NCBI GenBank assembly: GCA_033296725.1
Contig: MU857608.1
Location: 233,961-297,960, forward strand
DNA length: 64,000 bases
Reading direction: 5' to 3'
DNA from: Corynascus novoguineensis
Lineage: Eukaryota > Ascomycota > Sordariomycetes > Sordariales > Chaetomiaceae
Shown: one piece after another, positions 1-11,975 of the stretch
How positions within the stretch are numbered: position 1 is the first letter of the stretch
How the letters are laid out: every line of letters starts with the position of its first letter
Translations under genes and position numbers: made by a program
The notes under the pieces: model-generated
Told to the model about the DNA's origin: nothing
The model's input: only the letters and a program-made list of their open reading frames with translations
Database searches by the model: none

Positions 1-2
1 AG

Positions 3-3000
3 CTCGCCATTGTGGGCATGTCAGGACGGTTTCCGGGAGCAAAGGACAACGAGGCGTTTTGGGACGTCCTGGAACAGGGCTTAGACCTCCACAAGCCTGT
101 GCCTGCTCTTCATTGGGACGCGAAGACGCACGTTGACCCCACTGGATCAAAGAAGAACACGAGCGCGACGCCGTACGGATGCTGGTTGGATGACCCGGCC
201 GTATTCGACGCGCGTTTTTTCAACATCTCGCCTCGTGAGGCATCGCAGATTGATCCAGCGCAGCGGCTGGCCCTAATGACGGCATACGAAGCCATCGAGC
301 AGGCCGGAGTCGTCCCGGGCGCCACGCCTTCCACTCGTCATGACCGCGTGGGCGTCTTTTACGGTGTGACTAGCAACGATTGGATGGAAACCAACAGCGC
401 TCAAAATATCGACACGTACTTTGTCCCCGGCGGCAACCGTGCCTTCATTCCCGGGCGCATCAACTACTTCTTCAAGTTCAGCGGCCCAAGCTACGCAGTT
501 GACACGGCGTGCTCGTCCAGTCTGGCCAGCATTCACCTTGCGTGCAACTCTCTGTGGCGAGGGGATGTCGATACGGCCATCGCTGGTGGTACCAATGTCT
601 TGACAAACCCAGACTTTACGGCTGGGCTTGACCGCGGTCACTTTCTCTCGCGTACCGGCAACTGCAAGACATTTGATGACGAGGCCGATGGGTATTGTCG
701 CGGAGAGGGCATCGGTACCGTCATCCTCAAGCGCTTGGACGATGCTCTTGTCGACCGCGACCCAATCCTGGGCGTGATTCTGGGCGCCTACACCAACCAC
801 TCAGCCGAGTCTGAGTCCATCACCCGGCCACATGTCGGAGCCCAACGGGCTATTTTCACCAAAATCTTGAATCAGGCGGCCGTGAATCCGTACACCGTCA
901 GCTATGTTGAGATGCACGGAACGGGCACGCAAGCCGGCGACGCTGGCGAAATGTCTAGTGTGCTCGACGTCTTTGCGCCCCCTCTGCCGCAAGCCAATAG
1001 ACGGAGGGCTAGCGATGAGACGCTTCACCTCGGATCAGCCAAGGCTAACATCGGCCACGGCGAGGCGGCCTCGGGCGTGTCGAGTCTCATCAAGGTGCTG
1101 CTGATGATGCAAAAGGACACCATCGTGCCCCACTGCGGCATCAAGACGAGGATCAACCGCAAGTTCCCAACTGACCTGCAAGAGCGAAACGTAAGGATAG
1201 CTTTGGAGCCAACACCATGGAAGAGAAGTGCCGACACTTCCAAGCCGAGACGTGTCATGGTGAACAACTTCAGCGCCGCTGGCGGCAACTCGGCCCTGTT
1301 GATCGAAGACGCTCCCTTGCCGCAGGAAGCGGCCACAAACGCAGACAGCGACGGTGACCCGCGCAGGCCCCATCTAGTGGCGCTGTCTGCCAAAAATGGC
1401 GTCTCGTTGCAGGGTAACCTACGGTCCATGTCCGAGTTCCTCAAGAAGAACCCACAGGTCTCGCTGGGCCAGCTGTCGTACACGACAACGGCACGACGCG
1501 TTCATTACCAGCACCGCGTCATGCTTACCGGCTCGACCGTCGACGAGCTGCGTGGGCAGATCGAGTCGGCTCTACGAGACTCTACAGGCATGACCAGGCC
1601 AAAGAGCGCGCCCAAGGTGGTCTTCGCCTTTACCGGCCAAGGTGCTCAGTATCCAGGAATGGGCAAGCAGTTGTTCCAGGAGCTGTCTCTGTTCCGCAGC
1701 GAGATGTGTCGGCTAGACCAGCTCGCGCAGCGGATGGGCTTCCCGTCCATGCTGCCCTTCATCGAATCGGACGAGCAGAGCACTGACGGTTTCGCCCCCA
1801 TTGTCGTGCAGACGGCCAATGTGTGTATGCAGATGGCCATGAGCAAGTTGTGGCAGTCGTGGAACATCTCGCCCGCCGCCGTCGTCGGCCACAGCTTGGG
1901 CGAGTACGCCGCCCTCAACACGGCGGGTGTGCTCTCGGACGCCGACACCATCTACCTCGTCGGCAAACGGGCCCAGGCGCTTGTCGAAAAATGTACTCGT
2001 GACACCCACGGCATGCTCGTTGTCCGAGGATCCGCCGACGAGATCGCCGCCGTGCTCGGGGACAAGGCCAGCTATGAAGTTTCCTGTACTAACTCCCCCG
2101 TCGAAACTGTCTTGGCCGGTTCCAATGACGAGATCTCTGTCGTGAAAGATCTCCTTATGGCTGGGGGAATGAAGACAACGCCGCTCAAGATCTCATTCGC
2201 GTTCCACTCGTCTCAGTTAGACCCTATGCTGCGAGACCTGCGGAAGCTTGCTAGCGGTGTCACGTACCATAAGCCAAAGATTCCTGTAATCTGCCCCTTG
2301 GATGCCCAGATTCGCTTTCCTGGCGACGAGGACGGCTTCACATTCGGCCCCGATTATCTCGTCAACCATGCGCGCCAGCCAGTCAACATGTTCGGGGCCC
2401 TCGCGGAAGCGCACGCGCGCCAAGTCATCGGCAATCAGTCCACCGTTCTGGAGATAGGTCCGCACCCAGCCATCTCTGGCATGATCAAGCCCATCTTGGG
2501 TTCTCAGGTGTCGTGCCTCGCTTCGGCGCAGCGCGGCAGACCAACCTGGCAGGTACTAAGCGGCACCATTCGGTCCCTATACACGGCCGGGGCGGACATC
2601 GCGTGGTCAGAGTACCACCGGGACTTCAAGACCTCGCACAAGGTTCTCGCACTACCGGCGTACAGCTGGGACCTGAAGGAGTACTGGATCCAATATGTCA
2701 ACGACTGGTCACTGAGGAAAGGAGACCCGCCTTTGATCATCAACAGTGACAGCCCGCGCCTCGAGAGCACTACAATCCACAGGGTTGTCGAGGAGACGCA
2801 CGAGTCTGCCGACAAGACCAATTTGGTTGTCGAGGCGGACATTGCGCGAGAGGACCTCAGCCCGCTTGTACAGGGCCACGAGGTTGACGGGATCCCTCTA
2901 TGTACTCCATCTGTGTATGCTGACATTGCTTTAAGTCTGGGTACCTACCTACAGCAGCAGCAGCAGCATCGCCCGCAAGCAAACAAGAGCAATAAGGGAG

Positions 3001-3840
3001 ACCTTGTGGATGTCACCGATATGACCATCTCAAAAGCCCTGATCCTCAGCGCTGACGCCGACAGACAGCCTCTGCAAGCGCATGCCGAGGTTGACTGGTA
3101 CAATCAGTGTGCGATTATACGATTCATGTCGTTTGACAGCAAGCAGAAGCTCCACGAGCACGCACGGTGCGTGACGTTCTTCGGCAAGGACCGCAAGGCT
3201 CTTCAGCAGGCGCTACAGGCGAGCAGAGCGTCCGTAACGAAGCGCAAGATGCTGGCGCTTCGGGAGGGCATCGCAACCGAAACAACGGCGCGCTTCAACA
3301 GGCCAATGGTGTACCGCGCAATCCGGCCGCTGGCCCGGTTCCACGATGACTACCGGGCCATCGACGAGATCGTGCTCAACAGCACGACGCTCGAGGCTTC
3401 GAGCCGCCTCAGCTTTGGCAGCGCTAAACGCGGTGGCCGCTTCCACACTCACCCGGCCATCATTGACTCCCTCACGCAGTCGTGCGGCTTCGCCATGAAC
3501 TGCAACGACAACACGGATCTGGACAGCGAGGTTTTTATGAACCACGGGTGGGGTTCCCTGCAGCTGTTTGAAGAGTTGGACTTCGATAAGGTGTACACGA
3601 CCTACACACGCATGGAGGAGGGCAAGGACAAGCTGTGGCACGGCGACGTGGTCGTCTTTGATGGCGACAGGGTCGTGGCTTTTATTGGGCAGATTGCGGT
3701 TCGCATACCTTCACACCCGGTTGAGATGAGAGTCAGAATTTGTGGCTAACCTCCTCTGGACTTCTAGATCCAAGGCGTACCCCGCCGCGTCCTTAAAGTT
3801 ATTCTTTCCATTGAAAGCGGCATTAAGTCGTCTCAGAGGC

Positions 3841-3872
<32 letters not shown>

Positions 3873-5239
3873 GCGGTGGCAAGCAAGTCGAAGCAGCCGT
3901 CTTCATCTACCCGTGCTCTTGCTCCTCAACCCGTCACTCCTGCCAACGACCACTTTTCTAGAGCTCTGGCCATCATCGCCGAGGAGAGTGGGCTTGCGGT
4001 GACCGATCTGGAAGCCGAGGGCACCAACTTCAGCGACGTCGGCATCGATTCCCTCTTAGGCCTGACTATCTCGGCTCGCTTCAAAGAGGAGCTCGATCTG
4101 GATCTAGACTTCAACGCACTCTTCTACGAGTACCCCACCATCGGCCATCTGAAGGCCTTCCTGAGCGGCGAGTCCGCCTCCGGCCTCGAGGCCCCGCCCA
4201 ACAGCAGCGACACCGACTCACAACCCGGGGATACGTCGCCATACAGTAAAAGCAGCGCCGCGACGGGGGTGATGACGCCCGACGCAGGGGTCGACTTCCA
4301 CAGCGCGCTCGAGATCATCTCGGAAGAGAGCGGGGTCGACGTCAAAGACCTGACCGACGACACGGCCTTTGCCGACGCGGGCATAGACTCGCTGCTGTCG
4401 CTCGTCATTACCAGCCGGTTCCGCGACGAGCTGGAGCTGGACATCTCGCATGAGTCACTGTTCCTTGAATGTCCCACTGTCCAAGAGCTAAGGCAACTGC
4501 TGGGGGGTGACGAGCAAGTTTCATCGGCCACCCCTGTTGTTACCGAAACAGCAGCAGTTGAGGCCCTTTCTCCTGCCGAAGACCACTCTGCTCAACAGAC
4601 AAGACAAGCCGAAATTGCTGTCAACGCCACTGCCCAAAAAGCCCTAAATGATCGCAGGGCAGTTGTCGATGCCTACGTCCGCAAGTACGTTGCCGGTTTC
4701 GCCGTGCCGGAACAAATGTCGTCTGATTCTTTCTCGGTCACCCTCGCATCAAAGAGCGGCGCTGCGGACAACAACGAAAAGGCGGTCCTGGTGACGGGTG
4801 CGTCCGGGAGTCTGGGAAGTAACCTGGTGTACCACCTGGCACAGCTCCCGGACGTCAAGACTGTTGTGTGCCTGAACCGCGAGAACAGGCTGGAGCCCGA
4901 GGCGCGCCAGTATAAGGCGATGCGCGAGAAAGGGATCCGGTTCCCCGAGGCACTCCGGCCCAAGCTGCTCGTGCTGCAAACCGACAGCGACAAGCCGCTG
5001 CTGGGTCTCTCAAGGAGCCAGTACGACTCGCTCGCCCGGACCGTGACGCATCTGATTCACAACGCGTGGCCCATGAGCGCCAAGCGGCCCCTGGCCGGCT
5101 TCGAGTCGCAGTTCCAAACGATGCGTAACTTGATCGACCTAGCCCGTGACGCTGCCTCGCTGCGCCCGACGCCCTTCCGGTTCAGCTTCCAGATGGTGTC
5201 GTCGATCGGCGTGGTCGGCCACTACGGCCTGGGCAGCAA

Positions 5240-5276
<37 letters not shown>

Positions 5277-5954
5277 GGGAATGAAACTAGCGGAGGGCGG
5301 ACCGTAGTGCCCGAGAACCGAGTCGGCATCGACTCGGTGCTGCCCAACGGATACGGGGACGCCAAGTGGACGTGCGAGCAGATGCTGGACGAGACGCTGC
5401 ACCGGTACCCGGGCCGGTTCCGGGCCATGGCGGTGCGGCTGGGCCAGATCGCCGGGTCGAGTACCAGCGGGTACTGGAACCCGATGGAGCACTTTGGGTT
5501 TCTGGTCAAGTCGTCGCAAACGCTTAATGCGCTGCCGGACGTCGACGGTGCTGCCTACTGGACGCCCGTCAACCAGGTTGCCGCTGCTCTGTCCGACCTC
5601 GTCCTGGGCGACGGCAACCCCTACCCCATCTACCACATCGACAACCCCGTAGGCCAACCTTGGAGCGAGCTTAACGCCGTCCTGGCCGACGCCTTGGGCA
5701 TCCCGCGTGCGAACTTGATCCCCTTTGACGAGTGGGTCGAGCGCGTGCGCACGGCGCCGGCCAAGAACAACCCGGCCACAACACTACTCGAGTTCCTCGA
5801 CGGCAACTACTTGCGTATGTCGTGCGGTGGGCTCGTCCTCGACGTACGGCACAGCCTGGAGCATTCCAAGTCCCTGAGGGCTGTAGGGCCGGTTGGCGAG
5901 GACGTGGTGAGGAAGTATATCCACATCTGGAGGGAGATTGGTTTCTTGCGGTAA
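3..5954 (+). CDS. Non-reducing polyketide synthase, 5'-truncated by window edge (KS-AT-PT-ACP-ACP-reductase)
   Basis: Iterative type I synthase that builds an aromatic polyketide from malonyl units. Proposed visible exons are 3..3698 and 3768..5954. Seen in order: KS with DTACSSS (catalytic Cys codon at 510) and the two KS histidines (MHGTGT, NIGHGE); malonyl transferase with GHSLGEY (Ser at 1893); product template domain (about 2760-3800, QGHEVDG His and HPAIIDS Asp); ten glutamines; two ACPs with GIDSLL (Ser at 4050 and 4389); and a C-terminal thioester reductase with a VTGASGSLGSN Rossmann motif and YGDAK (Tyr near 5352). About 1960 residues are visible. The N-terminal SAT domain and the start lie outside the window. 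No methyltransferase or thioesterase is visible, so release should be reductive, giving an aldehyde or alcohol. The 69-bp intron is chosen because it restores the usual IQGVPRRVL end of the PT domain; a 48-bp alternative starting at 3720 also keeps frame. The product is not identifiable from sequence. Confidence 0.95.
3843..3872 (+). repeat. CAG repeat coding for ten glutamines
   Basis: Nine CAG codons followed by CAA encode a polyglutamine run in the linker between the PT domain and the first ACP of the polyketide synthase. It follows directly after the proposed intron. Confidence 0.95.
5235..5282 (+). repeat. AGC/AAC repeat coding for a Ser/Asn tract
   Basis: Alternating AGC and AAC codons encode a Ser/Asn-rich stretch inside the reductase domain. 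It lies between the SSIGVVG strand and the YxxxK catalytic motif, so it looks like a surface-loop expansion. The frame stays open. Confidence 0.9.
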
Positions 5955-6886
5955 TCTAGAACCGAATGAGTTGCAGAGGGTGCGCCGGTTTTCAGCGCAT
6001 GATTTCTGGTTATGACATAGAGACTTTGGTTGGAGAATACTTTTTTTTTCTCTGTTGTGTCTTTGTACATTACAATGGTCCGGGGTGTGTCATTTTTGGA
6101 TAGAGTAAGAACTGGTACTAGAATTGTAGATACGTTTGAAGGATTCAGGTTCAATCTCGTGTGGTTGAAGCAGCCTCAAAACTTTCTAATATGGTTAATG
6201 AGCAAGACTTAGCTAACTTCACTCATAATTACCAAATGACAAGAGCATTATTGGAAGACCAATAGCCACGAATCCACGGTTCTTTTTTACGAGATAAAAG
6301 ATTTTCAATAGTGGGATCAATTAATTCAGTACTGAAGCAGGTGTGTATTAATTCGTTGCTCCTTCCTAGGAAAATCTTCTCTTGATTTCCACAGGATATA
6401 TCCTTCCCAAGAGCTCCTGATCAAACGGTGACCTGCAGCATCCCCATTTTCGTGACTCACTCCATCCGCAAACCGGTGTTTGATCCAACAAGCATCTACA
6501 GTGTGCGGAGGCACAAACTGGCCGTATATATCCATTCAATGCCAGAATCTGCAACAAGCGTTATAAATACTTTGTTGCATTGGCACCTGGCTCGGCCTCG
6601 TGTGCCGGAGGCCCATTCACTCTATTAAGTTAGCTATTTAGCCAAAGGTAAAGCCCGCAACAGCTAAGCTAACCGCAACTGTGGTTAAGATACTGCTCAA
6701 TGTAGTGTCCTCGTTTGTCGCGGAGAATTACGGCCGGTTTCAACGTGGCACAGAAGCACGGAAAGGTCATATAATTGAGAGGAATGAGGAATACACTCTG
6801 AAAAGTCCAGTATCTAGTTCTATTAGAATTCTATAGACAAAACAGACCAGGCCCTAGATTGAGCTGACTGCGCTCTACGAGCTGCT
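5955..6886. other. Intergenic region between PKS and FAD oxidoreductase (tail to tail)
   Basis: This is the shared 3' flank of two convergent genes. It is AT-richer than the coding parts, with T runs near 6043 that could serve 3'-end formation. No reading frame with recognisable protein features was seen. Confidence 0.7.
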
Positions 6887-8538
6887 CTACGCAACAATAC
6901 CCGGCAGCAGAGAGCGAGTGTAGTGCCAGATGATGGAGGCGTCGTGGGAGATGAAGGCGGCTCCCGTGTACCATGTGTTGCGGCGGCCCTGGACTACCAT
7001 AAGTCAGAAACTGGCTAAAACCTTACCATGGTAAATTCGAAAGAGATGATGGCTTACGGGCTCCCAATTTGTCATAAAATCCAGTAGCGATGGCCTCGGC
7101 GGAGACGACGAGCTTGAAAGGGATACGGTCGCGGAACTCGACAAAGTTGGGGGCGCCAGCAATGGTCGAGTTGCCAAAGGTGGGGCGCAGGCGGTTGATG
7201 ATGGCGACGACGTCGGCTTTGACCTCGGCCTCGGTGGCGTCATACGGGCTGGCGTACCAAACGTAAAAGAGCCCCGGGACACGCGTGCTCGTGATTTGGT
7301 AGGGGCCGGGGAAGTTGGGGATGTTGAAGGAATCCGCCGAGGAGGGGACCGCGTTTGCGAATTGGATGCCATCGGGCAGGCCCGTGTTGTTGACGAGCAT
7401 GATATAGTAGTTGGTGTAGTTCCATTGGGAGAAGAGATTCCGCTCGTTGGCGTCAAGGTCGAAGGGGGCCACTGCCGAACGGACGGGTACGGTTAACAGT
7501 TGTACTTTCTCGGTTATGGAGTAGAGACATTGGAAAGGGAATGGAGATGGGAAAGGTGGGGGGAGGGGGGCTGAGGGAAGGAGATAAACTTACGGTTGCT
7601 GAGGAGAGGTGGGATGGTGATCAGCAGCTTGGATGCTTTGATAAGCTTCCACTTCGAACCACTTTGAACAACCAGACGGATGCCAGAGTTGTTGTAGGAC
7701 CGCTTGGTGTCCACGACTGTCGTGGACAAGAGAACGTCTGAGCCCAGGATGTCGAGGGCTTTGTCATACAACTCGCCGTTATTGCCACTCACGGGCAGCA
7801 TACCAGAGCCGGAATTGGACTTAAGGTACGAGTCGTCAATCAGTTTGAAGACGTTGACGGTCAGCTGGTCGAGAATGTTTGCGTATCCCGGGCCTGAGAA
7901 GTAGACGCTATAGGCGACATCATCGAGGTTATACTTGGCCAGGAACTCGCGGAAGGGCAGCAGCAAATCCTCCGGGACGGGCTTGGGGAGGTCCCAGGTA
8001 TATTCGAGGAACGGGTACTTGCCAAGCTGTTCGGCATAACCAGCAAACCCGGGGCTTGGGGACACCGAAACGTTCTTCCCTGCGTGGAAGTCTGCGTACA
8101 CTCTGGTCACGGGGTCCAAGACATGAAAGGGCTCCATGGGAACACCGAGGAGGTCGAGGTAATCGGTGGCCACCGAAACTTGAGGAGCGTCAGCATCGCA
8201 TGATCCAAAATGGACTGATGAGACATACTGTTGTACAAGGCTTGCACTCCATAGTTGACGGGCACGCCTGTCTGCGGATCAACATAGGTGCTCGTAGGTC
8301 CGCCCATACGCGGGGTCTTTTCAACAACGACTACGCTCTTTCCAAGCGCGCGTAGATTGATGGCGCTGTAAGTGCCACTCGAACCGCCGCCAATTATGGC
8401 AACGTCGCGTGTGATAATATCGTCGGGAGCGTAGAATTGGTCGTCAAACGGATTTCGAGGCTTCGGTGCGAGCGCGTGCGATAGTGGCCCGGACGAGAGC
8501 GCGATCAGCATGCATGTCTTGATGCCAGGTCGATGCAT
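6887..8538 (-). CDS. Secreted FAD-dependent oxidoreductase, amine-oxidase / beta-cyclopiazonate-dehydrogenase-like
   Basis: Proposed exons, complement: 8538..8229, 8178..7594, 7471..7058, 6993..6887, giving 471 aa with all junctions in frame. The start at 8538 opens a signal-peptide-like segment (MHRPGIKTCMLIALSSG, ending at ALA). It is followed by a dinucleotide-binding fold VAIIGGGSSGTYSA and the RMGG motif that follows the first FAD-binding beta-strand in flavin amine oxidases. The C-terminus carries the second flavin motif, NTWYTGAAF, which is rejoined only by the last splice. An upstream ATG at 8604 would hide the signal peptide behind a hydrophobic leader and is less likely. The family oxidises C-N or C-C bonds; the substrate here is unknown. 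Its place between the PKS and the transporter suggests a tailoring role, although the signal peptide implies action in the secretory route or outside the cell. Confidence 0.88.
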
Positions 8539-9557
8539 GATGATCGGAAGCGAGAAAAGTAAAAAAAAAAAAAGATCTGAGAAGGAAAAGGGAACGCAAC
8601 CCAACGATGCGGTGATGGGAGCTGGAATGATGACTGCTCACTTATCACGATGATCTTGGTCTGCTACAATGTTCAATGTCAACTCCATATCCTTTACCAT
8701 AGTTATAAGCTATATATGATTCCCAAATTGACTGCTATGATATGGGTCCTGGTGGCGCTCTCTCTTGCTTTCGTGAACGAGCGTTCAGCTCGTCCAAACT
8801 TTTCCTTGTCTGGATGCCGTCAGCGTAGTCGGAAGTTGAAGTTTCCATTGTTTGCGGCTGAGAAGGTGAGCCGGAACCGGACTGGATAGGCGAGGCAATA
8901 CGAGGCGTAAGCAACTGGTTATTCGGGAAAGTTGCTGCTCAATAGTAAGAGGTCGGGTCTCGGGTCTCAAGGGCTTCATGGTTCAGGAAGGGATGGTACA
9001 GCTAATACCCCGGGACCTGTGTTAATTACATATTTAGGTACAGATTACGTTAGTTGGCTACTCAAATCAGCCCTAATCATCAAGGCGGGGGATGTTCCTA
9101 CGGGTGCGGCTTCCTGGATTTCAGTTACTGCATGCAGAGGTCCGGAGTTAGATCTGGACTTTACTAGCGTAGTTCTACTAGCCATTGACAGTATCTGTCA
9201 TCGAGACTAATCGGGCTTTAACGGGAAACTGCATTCGGGTTTCAAAAAGCAGTCAGTACACATGATACCCGACTGCCCCACAAACAGTCCCAATTCAATA
9301 CAATTTTAATCCTTCTCAGGCTCTAACTATTGTAATTATATACCTGCGACCGAATTGCCAGCCACAAAGCATGTTATCCGGACCATTTGCACACTGGCTT
9401 ACCAGAAGACGTACATACATGGAGTTAAGCTCCGGGGTTTAGTTTCGCTTCACAAGAAAATAGAATAGCACACAATAAACCAGCCGCGTTTCTTCGTCGC
9501 TCTGTTACTCTATTATTCTGGCGGAGAGTGCCAGTACCGTGTTCCACTACTGCAACC
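8539..9557. promoter_or_regulatory. Divergent promoter between FAD oxidoreductase and MFS exporter
   Basis: This gap of about 1 kb separates two outward-facing genes, so it should hold both promoters. A perfect palindrome CCGGAACCGG lies at 8871-8880; it can be read as CCG-N4-CGG, the inverted half-site layout bound by many Zn2Cys6 regulators. A GGGTCTC direct repeat occurs near 8955. No gene was seen. The regulatory reading is inference. Confidence 0.5.
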
Positions 9558-11542
9558 ATGTCCAACGACGCAGCAAAAGATGAAGTCAAGCAGGAGTCGC
9601 CAAGCTCTCCTGCATCAGGCGAAGCCGCTGGCGCCGGAGAGGACTTTACGGCAGTCCCAGCATCCGAGGTCCAAAGCAAGAGGTCTAGATTCCGGGCTGC
9701 CCTTCTTATGACCTCGCTCTGTGTGAGTCTTGAACTATGTTTTTCATTCTTGCCATTTGCCGATTTAGCCCGTGTCAAGGCAAGCGCTGACATGTTTTTT
9801 TTTCTTTCTGCTCGCCTGTCTTAGACGGCCGTCTTCCTCGCTGCTCTCGACATCACCATCGTCGCCACAGCGCTACCAACCATCTCAGAGCACTTCCACT
9901 CCACATCCGGGTATACATGGATCGGCTCTGCTTTTCTCCTCGCGGCTGCCGTCGTGGCACCGAGCTGGGGCAAGTTCAGCGACATCTGGGGCCGAAAAGC
10001 CATCCTCTTGATTGCCACTGGCATATTCTTCCTCGGGAGCGCCCTCTGCGGTGCCGCCGTGAGCCTCCCTATGTTACTTATCGGCAGGGCTGTTCAAGGA
10101 GTGGGTGGTGGTGGCCTGCTCTCACTAGTCAGCATTGTCGTCGGTGACCTTTACTCCCCTAGGTGAGTACATTTGTCCAGACAATCCCATACTTACCTAA
10201 GGTCCTTTTGCACTAACTTGAGGTTTCGCAGAGAACGTGGAAAATACTACGGAATCGTGGGCATGGTGTGGGCCGTTGCTTTTACCCTCGGCCCACTCGT
10301 TGGAGGTGCCTTTACTAGAGCAGTGTCATGGAGGTGGTGCTTCTACATTAACCGTAAGTCTGGTGTTTACTATCCGGTTTCGCCCAGTGCGCACATAGAG
10401 AAGTAACCATTACGATTACTACAGTGCCGATCGCGGGAGTCGCATTCGTCCTGATCGTCTTCTTGCTCAAGCTCGAGACGCCAAAGACCCCCTTCGTTGC
10501 AGGTATCAAGGCCGTCGACTGGGTTGGCAGCTTAGCGCTGGTCGGCGGCACCCTGATGTTCCTCCTCGGACTCGAGTTCGGGGGGACCACGTTTCCGTGG
10601 GACTCGGCCGCTGTTATCTGCCTGGTTGTATTCGGGCTCGTCACTGTTGCTCTGTTTGTTGGGGTGGAGCGGTACTTTGCGCGGTATCCCATCGTCCCCG
10701 TCCATCTGTATTCGAGCCTCTCCAATTTCGCCATCTTCGCCGTCAACCTTCTCCACGGTATCGTCTTGACTTCCAACACATACTTCCTACCGCTCTACTG
10801 TCAGTCAGTCCTCGGGGCCGAACCATTTCTCTCGGGCGTGTTGTTGCTCCCGTTCGCTGTGTCCATGTCGGTGGCCACGGTGGGAACAGGCGCCTACCTT
10901 AAGAAAACGGGCCGCTACCTCGACTGCATCCGCCTTGGCTTCTCCCTAATGGTTCTAGGCGTCGGGCTCTTCCACGACCTGCCCAGTACGACGAGCTGGC
11001 CGCGGATCATCATCTACCAGCTCATCTCGGGCTTCGGCATTGGGCTCAACTTCCAGCCCCCGCTCATCGCGCTGCAGAACAGTGTCCCGCCCGCCGACAA
11101 TGCTGCGGCGACGGCCTCGTTCGGCCTTGTCCGCAACGTCGCCAGCGCTATTGGCGTCGTCATTGGGTCGGTCGCGTTCGCCAACCGCATGAACGAGCAG
11201 CAAGGCGAGCTCCGCGACGCGCTGGGGGACCGGACTGCCAATCTCTTTACAGGGAGTAACGCGCAAGCCAACGTGCTGCTCGTCAAGGAGTTGCCGGAGG
11301 ACTCGCAGGTGCAACTCGTTCGCCGCGTCTTCTGCAGCTCGCTGCGCAGCATCTGGACCATCAACGTCTGCTTTGCGGGGGCGGCCCTCCTCATCAGTAT
11401 TTTCATCAAGCACAAGAACTTGCAGAACAAGCACGTGGAGGTCAAGACGGGACTCGCCGGGGAGGAGGAACGCAGGAGGGTGGCGTTGGAGCAGAGAGCA
11501 GCCAAGAAGAGCCCCAGTAGTACCGAATCGGGATTGGTGTAA
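9558..11542 (+). CDS. MFS drug:H+ antiporter, 14-TM DHA2 type
   Basis: Proposed exons 9558..9722, 9825..10162, 10232..10353 and 10425..11542 give 580 aa with every junction in frame. A hydrophilic N-terminus of about 50 residues precedes LDITIVATALPTI, the DHA2-type first-helix motif. Next come GKFSDIWGRKA (loop 2-3 motif A) and GRAVQGVGGGGLLSL. The many hydrophobic segments and the length fit fourteen helices, with a charged cytoplasmic tail. Such proteins sit in the plasma or vacuolar membrane and export small molecules by proton exchange. The position inside the cluster suggests export of, or self-protection against, the polyketide product. The substrate cannot be read from sequence. Confidence 0.93.
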
Positions 11543-11975
11543 GGAGCAAACGCGGTTGACGTATGGATTTTATCAGAGGGATGTATGCATATATATATGG
11601 GTTATGGGACAGCTGGTGCATGATTATTTGAAGTCAAGATTGAGACATAGACGGTTTCTTTATATGATGGAGGGTTTTAGAGTGACGTTGTATCATCAAG
11701 GAGACTGCATTAGACATGCATTACACTAGTTATTACATATTGGCCATACTGATTACCCTTCTGCGTGTTTCCTTTGATAGACGAGGAGATATGGAATCTG
11801 AACAAGCCAACACCAGGTTTTCAGACGTTTCACTATGACATTCCGATAAGTTTGACTGGCTATTCTGACATATTGCTATAACTATCGAAAAAAAAAAAGA
11901 AAAGAAAAAGTCTTAAGAAATCCACTGTGGCAATTGAACTGCAGCTCTACGGGGATAAATAGGGTTCTTCCATCC
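11543..11975. other. Intergenic region, MFS and questin-oxidase-like 3' flanks
   Basis: Convergent 3' flanks with an A-rich run near 11888. No gene was seen. Confidence 0.7.

Noticed and set aside
6147..6160. tRNA-like B-box (GGTTCAATCTC), and similar hits near 18222 and 43960
   Set aside because: No A-box or cloverleaf stems could be formed around these sites.
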